Positions 1-7,221 of a DNA stretch of 47,059 bases are shown here, one piece after another; within the stretch, counting starts at the first letter, position 1, and the number at the start of each line of letters is the position of its first letter. Made by a program: the position numbers and the translations under genes. This DNA is from an uncultured Clostridia bacterium (GTDB lineage: Bacteria > Bacillota > Clostridia > Christensenellales > Borkfalkiaceae): NCBI GenBank assembly GCA_930990665.1, contig CAKNQN010000012.1:1-47059 (forward strand), in the 5' to 3' direction. Below the pieces are notes generated by a model. It ran no database searches, had not been told where the DNA came from, and saw nothing but the letters and a program-made list of their open reading frames with translations.

Positions 1-1
1 C

Positions 2-967
2 TGCGGCAAGCACAACTGGACGCCCATCCGCACCTTCAACCTCATGTTCGAGACTTCCCGCGGCGTGACCGACGAGAGCCAGAACAAGATCTATCTGCGC
101 CCCGAAACGGCACAGGGCGAGTTTGTCAACTTCCTCAACGTCCAGCGCACAACGCGCGCCAAAGTTCCTTTCGGCATCGCCCAGATCGGCAAGGCCTTCC
201 GCAACGAGATCACGCCCGGAAACTTCATCTTCCGCACCATCGAATTCGAACAGATGGAACACCAGTGGTTCTGCAAGGAAGGCACCGACCTTCAATACTA
301 CGAAGAATACAAGCAGAAAGCGAAAAACTTCCTGCTCGGGCTCGGATTCAAAGAAGAGCACCTGCGCTTTAAGGACCACGACAAGCTGGCCCACTACGCA
401 AAATCCGCCTGCGACATCCAGTACCTCTTCCCCATGGGCTGGTCGGAACTCAACGGCATCCATGACCGCACCGATTACGATCTCTCCCGCCACCAGGAAT
501 ATTCGGGCAAAAACATGAGCTACCTCGACCCCGCCACGGGTGAGCACTATATCCCCTACGTCGTGGAGTACTCCATCGGCGCAGACCGCCTGATGCTGGC
601 CGTGCTGTGCGAGGCGTATGAAGAGGAAGAGCTGGAAGGCGGCGATGTGCGCACGGTCATGCACTTCCACCCCGCCCTGGCAGCTTACAAGGCGGCGGTC
701 CTCCCCCTGCAGAAAAACCTCGGCGAAAAGGCGCGCGAAGTCTACAAAAAACTTTGCAAAAAGTTTATGGTCACCTACGACGAAGCCGGTTCCATCGGAA
801 AACGCTATCGCAGACAGGATGAGATCGGGACCCCCTTCTGCATCACCATCGACTTCGACACGCTGGAAAACAATACCGTCACCATACGCGACCGCGACAC
901 CATGGCGCAGATCCGCCTGGATATCGACGAAATCGCATCCTACATCGAAAAATCGCTCGAACACTGA
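2..967 (+). CDS. glyS: Glycyl-tRNA synthetase, single-chain class II type (5' truncated)
   Basis: Charges tRNA-Gly with glycine in the cytoplasm. The reading frame is open from base 2, so the gene starts upstream of the window; 321 codons remain. The fragment opens in the class II core (FNLMFETSRGV, YLRPETAQG, then FRNEITPGNFIFRTIEFEQME), reaches the motif 3 region (EYSIGADRLMLAVL, about residues 185-198) and ends with a typical C-terminal anticodon-binding domain finishing in DIDEIASYIEKSLEH. PETAQG and the FRNEI block are characteristic of the homodimeric (alpha2) GlyRS rather than the GlyQ/GlyS tetramer. A hairpin with a short T-run follows the stop. It is the only plus-strand gene in the first 9 kb. 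The N-terminus and any T-box leader lie outside the window. Confidence 0.96.
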   Translation, partial: CGKHNWTPIRTFNLMFETSRGVTDESQNKIYLRPETAQGEFVNFLNVQRTTRAKVPFGIAQIGKAFRNEITPGNFIFRTIEFEQMEHQWFCKEGTDLQYYEEYKQKAKNFLLGLGFKEEHLRFKDHDKLAHYAKSACDIQYLFPMGWSELNGIHDRTDYDLSRHQEYSGKNMSYLDPATGEHYIPYVVEYSIGADRLMLAVLCEAYEEEELEGGDVRTVMHFHPALAAYKAAVLPLQKNLGEKAREVYKKLCKKFMVTYDEAGSIGKRYRRQDEIGTPFCITIDFDTLENNTVTIRDRDTMAQIRLDIDEIASYIEKSLEH

Positions 968-988
968 TCGCTTTTTACAGCTTTCCAC

Positions 989-1020
989 AGCTCCGCGCCC
1001 TGTCACGCGGGGCTGTTTTA
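989..1020 (+). terminator. Intrinsic terminator after glyS
   Basis: A 9-bp stem AGCTCCGCG (989-997) / CGCGGGGCT (1006-1014) with one G-U pair is followed by GTTTTA. It lies 22 bases after the glyS stop. Confidence 0.6.
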
Positions 1021-1267
1021 CTGCCTCGCGCTTGTGCCTGCGTCCGGATTTTGGGAGTCCGGTATTCTATGCAGTGCGGCTGGTTTCCCCGCACACGATC
1101 GCGCGGGCCTTTTTACTGCCTCGCGCCGTGAGGCTCGGTTTCGCCGCCCCTGCCCCTATGGCGTTCGACTGTCTCTATCGCCCTGCTCTCTGTCGCGCGG
1201 GACTGTGTTTTTATTGCCCTAAACCCTCTTTTCCGCCCGACAGGTAAGAAAATAAGGCATCCGGAAA

Positions 1268-1312
1268 ATGATATGCACCCCAAAAGTGTCCTGCTTTTGG
1301 GGTGCATATCAT
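1268..1312. repeat. Perfect 19-bp inverted repeat, possible terminator or IS tip relic
   Basis: ATGATATGCACCCCAAAAG (1268-1286), a 7-base centre TGTCCTG, then its exact reverse complement (1294-1312). It lies 33 bases beyond the DUF3737 stop. On the minus strand the stem runs into TTTCC, so it could terminate that gene. The right half (TGTCC...CTTTTGGGGTGCA) also resembles, from memory, the termini of IS3/IS150-type elements, but there is no transposase nearby. Confidence 0.75.
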
Positions 1313-1345
1313 GCGTCGGGGGCGCTTTCTGTATTTTTTATAGCG

Positions 1346-2203
1346 TTACAGGCGTTTTCCTTTTGCAAAAACAGCGGCACGAACGGGATAGACGCTGTCT
1401 TGCGTGCGGATCAGCTCTCCCACCGCATCCGCTTCGATCTTGCCGCGGCGCGGATTTTTCACCGAATCGATGCAGCCCCGTATTTCCGCATGCACGGAGC
1501 TGTACTCAAAGGCGAGGTCGCAGTTTTCCGTAGTACAGTCGACGAGCCGCAGGCCTTTGCAATAGCAGAGCGGCTGTGTACCCTTGATGTGGCAGCGCAC
1601 CAGCGTGAGGTTTTCGCTGTACCAGCCGAGATACTCGCCGTCCAGCTCCGAATCGGTGACCAGTACATTCTTCGCATGCCAGAAGGCGTCTTTCGTCTGA
1701 AGGCGGGAGCGGTCGATGCGGACATTTTTCGTGTACTGAAAGGAATACTTCCCCGCAAACTGCAAGTTTTCGGCGCGGATGTTGCGGCTTTCAAAAAAGG
1801 CGTATTCCGACTGCAAAGCGCTCTTTTCGATGTGAATATCCCGGCAACGCCAGCCAAATTCCGGAGAATTTGCCTGCATGCCCGATATGTCGATCCTTCT
1901 GCACTCGCGCAGCGCTTTGATGCCGTTCATCCTGCAATCGGAAATGCGCACATCGCGGTCATACCACATGGCGGCACGGCAGTTTTCGGTCAGCTCGCAA
2001 TGTTCTGCGCTGAGCCCGTGCACATGCCATAAGGGATAGCGCAGATCCATAAAACAGTTCTGTACGTCGATGTTACGGCACTCCTTGAGCGCCGATTCCC
2101 CGTCCTCTTCGCCTGCAAACCGACAATCGCGGACACACAGGTCGCGCATATTGTACAGCGCACGCTCGGCGGAAAATTGCTGATTTTCTATGATCTTCTG
2201 CAT
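1346..2203 (-). CDS. DUF3737 family beta-helix protein
   Basis: 285 aa protein recognised as a DUF3737-type protein. Family members are predicted right-handed parallel beta-helices of unknown function. The sequence shows the expected solenoid rhythm of about 20-residue rungs such as CRNIDVQNCFM, DVRISDCRMNG, NIRAENLQFAGK, NVRIDRSRLQTK and NVLVTDSELDG, with alternating hydrophobics and stacked Asn/Cys/Ser. There is no signal peptide, so it is probably cytoplasmic. I chose the ATG at 2203 (MQKIIENQQF), which has AGCAGG six bases upstream; a TTG at 2227 would overlap the upstream gene's stop. It follows the aldo/keto reductase by about 20 bases and is likely its operon partner. The substrate is unknown. 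Confidence 0.85.
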   Translation of the reverse strand: MQKIIENQQFSAERALYNMRDLCVRDCRFAGEEDGESALKECRNIDVQNCFMDLRYPLWHVHGLSAEHCELTENCRAAMWYDRDVRISDCRMNGIKALRECRRIDISGMQANSPEFGWRCRDIHIEKSALQSEYAFFESRNIRAENLQFAGKYSFQYTKNVRIDRSRLQTKDAFWHAKNVLVTDSELDGEYLGWYSENLTLVRCHIKGTQPLCYCKGLRLVDCTTENCDLAFEYSSVHAEIRGCIDSVKNPRRGKIEADAVGELIRTQDSVYPVRAAVFAKGKRL

Positions 2204-2223
2204 ACTTTGCCTGCTTTGTCCGC

Positions 2224-3186
2224 TCAAAGGGCTCCCACCACTTTATGCGGAACATACGGTTCGTCGATAAAGGCGACCTCTTCGGGAGTCAGTCTGACGG
2301 AGAATGCGCCCACGGCATCATCGAGATATTTTTCCTTCGTCGCGCCGATGACGGGGGAGGCAACCCCTTTGGCAAAATGCCACGCAAAGGCGATCTGCGT
2401 CATTGTGACGCCGCGCCGCTTTGCAAGTTCCTCGATGCGCGCCGCGATCGCTTTATCCTGCTGTTCGGTGGAATCGTATTTGCCGCGGGCGACAATATCC
2501 GTACGGCTGCGCGCGGTATCCGCATCCCAATCGCGCCTGGCTACCCTCCCTGCCGCCAGCGGACTGTACGGCGTGAGCGCGACATTCATCTGCCTGCAGA
2601 TGGGGATCAGCTCCCGCTCGTCTTCACGATAGAGCGGATTGTAGTGATCCTGCATGGAAACAAAGGGCGTAAACCCGTTGTCCCGCGCGCAGAGCTGCAT
2701 ATTATAAAACTGATAGCCGTACATCGCCGATGCGCCGAGCGCGCGCACCTTTCCCGCCCGCACGAGGGAATCGAGCGTCTGCATCGTCTCCTCGATGGGC
2801 GTTCCCGCGTCAAAACGATGAATGATGTACAGATCGAGATAGTCGGTGCCGAGCCTTCTGAGCGTGCCTTCGAGCTCGCGGGCGATCGCCTCTTTGGACA
2901 GATGCCCTTCATTGAAATAGACCTTCGACGCCAGTACGACCTTGTCCCGCCCGACATTGCGGCGGATGGCGCGGCCGAGATATTCTTCGCTCGTCCCCGC
3001 CGAATAACAGTTGGCCGTGTCAAAAAAATTGATGCCGAGCGAAAGCGCATGGCGGATGATCGCTTCGCTCGCGTCAGGATCGAGCGTCCAGGCGTGCATT
3101 TTGCTCGCCGGATCGCCGAAACTCATACACCCGAGACAAAATTTCGAGACCTTGATCCCGCTGTTTCCGAGCGTGGTATATTCCAT
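2224..3186 (-). CDS. Aldo/keto reductase
   Basis: 320 aa NAD(P)H-dependent (beta/alpha)8 oxidoreductase. The catalytic tetrad of the superfamily is visible: Asp56 (NFFDTAN), Tyr61 (CYSAGTSEEYLG), Lys88 (LASKVYF) and His123 (YIIHRFD). The C-terminal cofactor region contains SPVIGATKEKYLDDAV. It resembles the YghZ/GSP69-like group acting on aldehydes or sugar-derived ketones; the substrate cannot be read from the sequence. The start ATG at 3186 has a strong GGAGGG ribosome site. It sits downstream of a cupin gene (249-base gap) and just upstream of a DUF3737 gene; I infer a small detoxification or sugar-modification operon. Confidence 0.93.
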   Translation of the reverse strand: MEYTTLGNSGIKVSKFCLGCMSFGDPASKMHAWTLDPDASEAIIRHALSLGINFFDTANCYSAGTSEEYLGRAIRRNVGRDKVVLASKVYFNEGHLSKEAIARELEGTLRRLGTDYLDLYIIHRFDAGTPIEETMQTLDSLVRAGKVRALGASAMYGYQFYNMQLCARDNGFTPFVSMQDHYNPLYREDERELIPICRQMNVALTPYSPLAAGRVARRDWDADTARSRTDIVARGKYDSTEQQDKAIAARIEELAKRRGVTMTQIAFAWHFAKGVASPVIGATKEKYLDDAVGAFSVRLTPEEVAFIDEPYVPHKVVGAL

Positions 3187-3290
3187 AACTCCCTCCTTTT
3201 CGCCCTCACGGGCTTTTCTGTCCTCTGCCCGTTTTGTCCTGCACGCAGAGAGCTGTCTTTGCCGCCGTCAGACGTTGCCGGGCCTTCCCC

Positions 3291-3313
3291 GCCGCGCCCG
3301 AATCGGGCGCGGC
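3291..3313. repeat. GC-rich hairpin between cupin and reductase genes
   Basis: GCCGCGCCCG, loop AAT, CGGGCGCGGC: a perfect 10-bp stem. Neither strand has a following T-run, so it is not a clear terminator; it could be an mRNA processing or stability element within a cupin-reductase transcript. I see no convincing sigma-A promoter in the rest of the 249-base gap. Confidence 0.5.
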
Positions 3314-3435
3314 AGGAAAATCATTCTCCGAAACGAGCAAATCGATTGCGGCAAAGCGGCAAATTTTCCCGCCGTGTAATACAGTCAGAGAAGCCCAACG
3401 AATTTTCGCGCCGGTCGAAGGCCGCAAATTGTGCC

Positions 3436-3858
3436 TTATAAAATATCGTACTGCGCGTCTGTGACCGGTTCCAGCCACTCATTTTTCGTTCCTTCCCCGG
3501 GGACTTCCACGGCGATGTGCGAAAACCAGCTGTCTTTCTGCGCGCCGTGCCAATGCTTGACGCCGGCGGGAATGACGACGACGTCGCCGGGACCAAGGCT
3601 TCGCGCGGGCTTGCCCCACTCCTGGTACCAGCCTTTGCCCGCAATGCAAAGAAGGATCTGCCCTCCGCCCTTTTCGGCATAATGCACGTGCCAGTTGTTG
3701 CGGCAGCCGGGCTCAAAAGTGACATTGGCAAAAAATACGCCGTCTTTTGCGGCTGTGAGCGGATTCAGATAGGACGTACCCGTAAAATACTGCGCATAGG
3801 CCGTATTTTCCTCTCCTTTGCCGAACAGATTGCCGCGATCAAATTCTTCCCGATTCAT
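3436..3858 (-). CDS. Small cupin-domain protein
   Basis: 140 aa single-domain cupin. The two conserved metal-binding motifs are visible: NNWHVHYAEKGGGQ (His57, His59) and GDVVVIPAGVKHWHG (His102, His104) around a beta-barrel core. Such short cupins are often annotated as carboxymuconolactone-decarboxylase-associated or quercetinase-like proteins; the reaction here is unknown. The ATG at 3858 is preceded by GGGGAGAG. A good promoter lies at 3916-3944. The aldo/keto reductase follows after 249 bases with no intervening terminator. Cupin plus aldo/keto reductase is a recurrent pairing in Firmicutes, which supports a shared redox role (inference). Confidence 0.88.
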   Translation of the reverse strand: MNREEFDRGNLFGKGEENTAYAQYFTGTSYLNPLTAAKDGVFFANVTFEPGCRNNWHVHYAEKGGGQILLCIAGKGWYQEWGKPARSLGPGDVVVIPAGVKHWHGAQKDSWFSHIAVEVPGEGTKNEWLEPVTDAQYDIL

Positions 3859-3915
3859 GCTCTCTCCCCCGCCGGAATCCCCGGATCATACCGGCTCTTC
3901 CCGCTTTTTTCTTTT

Positions 3916-3944
3916 ATTATACCATCCCTCCCGCAAAATGTAAA
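3916..3944 (-). promoter_or_regulatory. Sigma-A promoter for cupin operon
   Basis: Minus strand: -35 TTTACA (3939-3944), 17-base spacer, -10 TATAAT (3916-3921). The leader to the cupin ATG is about 50 bases. Confidence 0.75.
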
Positions 3945-3980
3945 ATACTTATTTTTTATAGCAATGTATTCCCGGAGGGA

Positions 3981-4005
3981 ATAAAAAAACCGCCTCGCGG
4001 CGGTT
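3981..4005 (-). terminator. Intrinsic terminator of the Gfo/Idh gene
   Basis: Minus strand: AACCGCC, tetraloop GCGA, GGCGGTT, then TTTTTTAT. The same 3' arm could alternatively pair with ACCGCCTCGCG located about 60 bases earlier (4052-4062), which would break the terminator stem. Confidence 0.82.
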
Positions 4006-4125
4006 CGCCCCAAAGCTCGGAAAAATTCGGCTTTGAAAGCGATTCCCGCATCGCGAGGCGGTGTCTTTGCGGTTGTCTTTTGCGTCGGGTTCCGCCGACG
4101 GACAGAAAAGAAGGCGCCGCAAAAC

Positions 4126-4989
4126 TCAGCCGCGGGCAACCTCCACCCAGGTAAAGGGAGAGGCGAGCGCCTTGCGTGCCGCTTCGAGAAGGGACATCAT
4201 CTCGATCGTCTCCCGCGCGGGAACACGCGGAATGCCGTCCGTAAAGAACTGGACGAGGTTTTCAATAAACCTCTCGAAATAGGTATCACCGATCACGGAA
4301 CAAGCCTTTTCCCCCTTTTGCCCGACGGCGGAAAAGATAAACGGAGCGCTGCCCGTATCCATCTGCACGAACGTACCCGTTCTTCCGCCCTCGTATTCGA
4401 CGGCGATCACGCGGTTCAGCCCCGCCGAGGTGCACATCATTCTCCGCGCCCCGCCCTTCATGACGGAAGTCAGTATTTCAAAAATATGAACGGCGTAAAT
4501 TTCAAAGGAATTCGGCCCCATCGCTATGCACGAACCGGCCCCCTCTGCCGCGGCGCGGAAGGGCGCAACTTCATCGGCAAACCGAAGAGCAGACGTGGAA
4601 TACATGGGCGTGGAATGGCGTGCAGCCAGAGAAAACATCCGTTCCGCCGCGGCACGATCGGGCGCAAACGTCTTGTCGACATACACAGGTTTCCCGCTGC
4701 AAAGAGCAACTTCCGCCAACCTTTCGTGCTGCTCGGGATTGTCCGGCGAAAGCACCACGATACAGTCGGACAGCTTTACCAGCTCTTCTATGCTGCCGAC
4801 GCGCGCAACTCCCTGCTTTTTGCACCACTCGTCCGTCGTGAGTCCGCCCCAGGGAGAATCGATCGCCGCATAAGCATAGCACACCTCCAGCCCTGCCTGC
4901 ACGGCCGCAGGCATTTTCCGGATCATGGCAGGATAATTGTTCGCATGCCATTCGTCGAGATAATAGTCGATAAAACCGATCTTTTTCAT
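4126..4989 (-). CDS. Gfo/Idh/MocA-family oxidoreductase
   Basis: 287 aa predicted NAD(P)-dependent sugar or polyol dehydrogenase. The fold is indicated by SDCIVVLSPDNPEQHERLAEVALCSGKPVYVDKTFAPD (about residues 88-125), the standard end of the Rossmann domain where family members read KPVxxEKP. The first strand MKKIGFIDYYLDEWH lacks the usual GxGxxG, so cofactor binding may be atypical. I selected the ATG at 4989 because of AAGGAGG seven bases upstream; longer in-frame extensions lack this. It is a single-gene unit with its own promoter about 180 bases upstream and a strong terminator. Substrate unknown. Confidence 0.82.
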   Translation of the reverse strand: MKKIGFIDYYLDEWHANNYPAMIRKMPAAVQAGLEVCYAYAAIDSPWGGLTTDEWCKKQGVARVGSIEELVKLSDCIVVLSPDNPEQHERLAEVALCSGKPVYVDKTFAPDRAAAERMFSLAARHSTPMYSTSALRFADEVAPFRAAAEGAGSCIAMGPNSFEIYAVHIFEILTSVMKGGARRMMCTSAGLNRVIAVEYEGGRTGTFVQMDTGSAPFIFSAVGQKGEKACSVIGDTYFERFIENLVQFFTDGIPRVPARETIEMMSLLEAARKALASPFTWVEVARG

Positions 4990-5168
4990 TCTTGCCTCCT
5001 TAACCTTCTGCAAACCCAAATTTCTTTGCCGCTTCACCAGAATCGTGCAGCCCTCTCCGCGGTCTCGGAATGAATTCCCGATTTTCCTTGCCTTATGCCA
5101 AAATCGTGCGACTTTTCCCTCGCCCGGCCCTGCGACACAGAAGTTTCAGTGCAGCCGTTTACGGAAGT

Positions 5169-5197
5169 ATGATACCACAGATGCGGTTGCGGGACAA
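5169..5197 (-). promoter_or_regulatory. Sigma-A promoter for Gfo/Idh gene
   Basis: Minus strand: -35 TTGTCC (5192-5197), 17-base spacer, -10 TATCAT (5169-5174). The predicted start is near 5162, giving an unusually long leader of about 170 bases. Confidence 0.65.
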
Positions 5198-5310
5198 TAT
5201 CCTGTGTTGACCGAATATTTATCCTTTTTTGACCGCAAAATTCTTGCCGCAAAGTTTCGGGGAAAGCCCGCGAAACATACGGAAAACCTGTCTGTCAATC
5301 AGCAAAATGA

Positions 5311-5345
5311 ATAAAAACAGGCGCGGGCGGCTTTTGCCGCCCGCG
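5311..5345 (-). terminator. Intrinsic terminator of the ABC exporter operon
   Basis: Minus strand: a 10-bp GC stem (5336-5345 with 5322-5331), an AAAA loop, then CTGTTTTTAT. It lies 20 bases after the exporter stop. Confidence 0.82.
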
Positions 5346-5364
5346 ACCTCTGCATTTTAGACCA

Positions 5365-7221
5365 TCAGGCTGGATCAAACTGCGAATTGTAAAGATCGGC
5401 ATAGAAGCCGTTCTGTGCGAGGAGCTGTTCGTGCGTGCCCTTTTCCACGATGTCGCCGCCGTTCATCACGAGGATGAGATCGGCGTTCTTGATGGTGGAA
5501 AGGCGGTGCGCGATGATGAAGGAGGTGCGCCCTACCGTCAGTTTATCCATCGCCTGCTGGATGAGCTCTTCGGTACGGGTATCGACAGAACTGGTCGCCT
5601 CGTCCAGAATGAGCATGGGCGCGTTCTCGATCATGGCGCGCGCGATGGTCACGAGCTGGCGCTGCCCCGCGGAAAGATTGGCGTTGTCGTCGAGCACGGT
5701 ATCGTACCCGTGCGGAAGCGTCATGATAAAGTGGTGCAAACCCACCGCCTTGCAGGCGCGCACGACTTCCTCGTCGGTCACGTTTTCCTTGCTGTAAACC
5801 ACGTTTTCGCGGATGGTCCCTTCAAATAACCATGTGTCCTGCAACACCATGCAGAAAAGGTCGTGCACGTTTTCGCGCGTGAGGTCCTGCGTGGAAATGC
5901 CGTCGATGCGAATGCTCCCGCCGTTCACTTCATAAAAGCGCATCAGAAGGTTGACCATCGTCGTCTTTCCCGCACCCGTCGGGCCGACGATGGCGATCTT
6001 CTGTCCCGGTTTCGCCTCGGCGCAAAAATCATGAATGATGATGCGGTCTTTCTCGTAACCGAACCGGACATGGTCGAATTCGACCTCCCCTTTCACCTGA
6101 TCTGCGGGAAGGCGGGCAGTCTTGCCGCTCTCGTCCGATAACTGCTCCTCTTCCAGAAATTCAAAGACCCGTTCGCTCGCCGCCGCGGCAGACTGCATGC
6201 TGGTGAAAGCCTGCGCCAGCTGCGAGAGCGGAGAGGTGAACAGCCGCACATACAGCGTGAACGCGATGATCGTTCCGAACCCGGCAATGCTGCCGTTGAC
6301 GAGAAGGGTCGCGCCGACCACACAGACCGCCACGTAGCCGAGATTTCCGACAAAGTTCATCAGGGGCATCATGAGCCCGGAGAAAAACTGCGACTTCCAG
6401 GCGCTGACGTAGAGATTGCGATTGATCCGGCCGAACTCCGCCTTCGCCTGCTCTTCGGCGTTGTAGGCCTTGACGACGTTGTGCCCCGCATACGTCTCTT
6501 CGATGTGGCCGTCGATCTCGCCGAGATACCGCTGCTGCCGCGCAAAATATTTCTGCGATTTGCCCATGATGAGGAACATCATCACGAATCCCACAATGCT
6601 CGCGCCGATCGCGGTGAATGCCATGATCCAGTTGGTCACGAACATCATGACGATGCTGCCCGCCAGCATGACCACCGCCGTGACAAAGGTGGTGACCGAC
6701 TGGTTGAGCGTCTGGCCGATCATATCCACGTCGTTGGTGACGCGGGAAAGGATGTCGCCGATGGAGTGCGAATCAAAATAGCGCAGCGGCAGAAGGTTGA
6801 TCTTTTCGGAGATCGCCGTGCGGAGATTGCGCGAATTTTTCTGGGTGACGGTGGCCATGATCAGCCCCTGCAGGTAGGAAAAGATGAGCCCCGCCCCGTA
6901 AATGCAGACGAGGAAGACGCACAGCTGCGTGATTCTCGCCATGTCCATTTCGTAGACGCCGGGAATGCCGCCCTGCAGAAAGGAGGTCTGGATGGCGTCC
7001 GTCAGATCGCTCAGCACGTTGGGGCCGAGCAGGTTGAGCACCGTGCCGGCCACCGCAAACAGGAGCGCTACGATGACCGCCGCGAGGAAAGGACGGATGA
7101 ACAGGATGAGTTTGCCCATCGCCTTTTTGAAATTCTTGGGTTTTTCTCCCATATGCGGGCCGGGGCCGTGCGGGCCGCCCGGACCGCGGCGCATGGGGCG
7201 CTGCGAACTGTTTTCAGGCAT
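5365..7221 (-). CDS. ABC multidrug exporter half-transporter (consensus ATPase subunit)
   Basis: 618 aa type IV exporter: a short Gly/Pro/His-rich N-terminal stretch, about six membrane helices (residues ~45-330) and a C-terminal nucleotide-binding domain. All ATPase motifs are canonical: Walker A GPTGAGKTT, signature LSAGQRQ, Walker B MLILDEATSSVD with catalytic Glu, and H-loop IIAHRLST. The partner gene immediately upstream has a degenerate site, so the two probably form an LmrCD/BmrCD/TM287-288-like heterodimer exporting amphipathic drugs. The ATG at 7221 has GGAGGTG upstream, and the reading frame overlaps the partner's end by 8 bases, implying translational coupling. Regulation is probably by the divergent MarR protein. 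Confidence 0.93.
   Translation of the reverse strand: MPENSSQRPMRRGPGGPHGPGPHMGEKPKNFKKAMGKLILFIRPFLAAVIVALLFAVAGTVLNLLGPNVLSDLTDAIQTSFLQGGIPGVYEMDMARITQLCVFLVCIYGAGLIFSYLQGLIMATVTQKNSRNLRTAISEKINLLPLRYFDSHSIGDILSRVTNDVDMIGQTLNQSVTTFVTAVVMLAGSIVMMFVTNWIMAFTAIGASIVGFVMMFLIMGKSQKYFARQQRYLGEIDGHIEETYAGHNVVKAYNAEEQAKAEFGRINRNLYVSAWKSQFFSGLMMPLMNFVGNLGYVAVCVVGATLLVNGSIAGFGTIIAFTLYVRLFTSPLSQLAQAFTSMQSAAAASERVFEFLEEEQLSDESGKTARLPADQVKGEVEFDHVRFGYEKDRIIIHDFCAEAKPGQKIAIVGPTGAGKTTMVNLLMRFYEVNGGSIRIDGISTQDLTRENVHDLFCMVLQDTWLFEGTIRENVVYSKENVTDEEVVRACKAVGLHHFIMTLPHGYDTVLDDNANLSAGQRQLVTIARAMIENAPMLILDEATSSVDTRTEELIQQAMDKLTVGRTSFIIAHRLSTIKNADLILVMNGGDIVEKGTHEQLLAQNGFYADLYNSQFDPA

Larger units (their letters stand above)
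968..1345. other. Gene-free stretch with degenerate repeats
   Basis: 378 bases lie between the convergent glyS and DUF3737 stops. The stretch holds the glyS terminator, three diverged copies of a CGCGGG...TTTTTACTGCC-type segment spaced about 95 bases apart (near 1005, 1101 and 1194), and a long perfect inverted repeat at 1268-1312. The short reading frames here look like G+C-driven noise: they have no ribosome binding site and no recognisable protein motif. Confidence 0.6.
4990..5364. other. Intergenic region: long leader, promoter and terminator
   Basis: 375 bases between the Gfo/Idh start and the ABC exporter stop, both minus strand. It contains a promoter (5169-5197), a roughly 170-base untranslated leader with two similar segments (5025-5050 and 5088-5112, sharing AATCGTGC and TTGCC), and the exporter terminator at 5311-5345. 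No known riboswitch fold was recognised and no coding sequence is supported. Confidence 0.55.
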
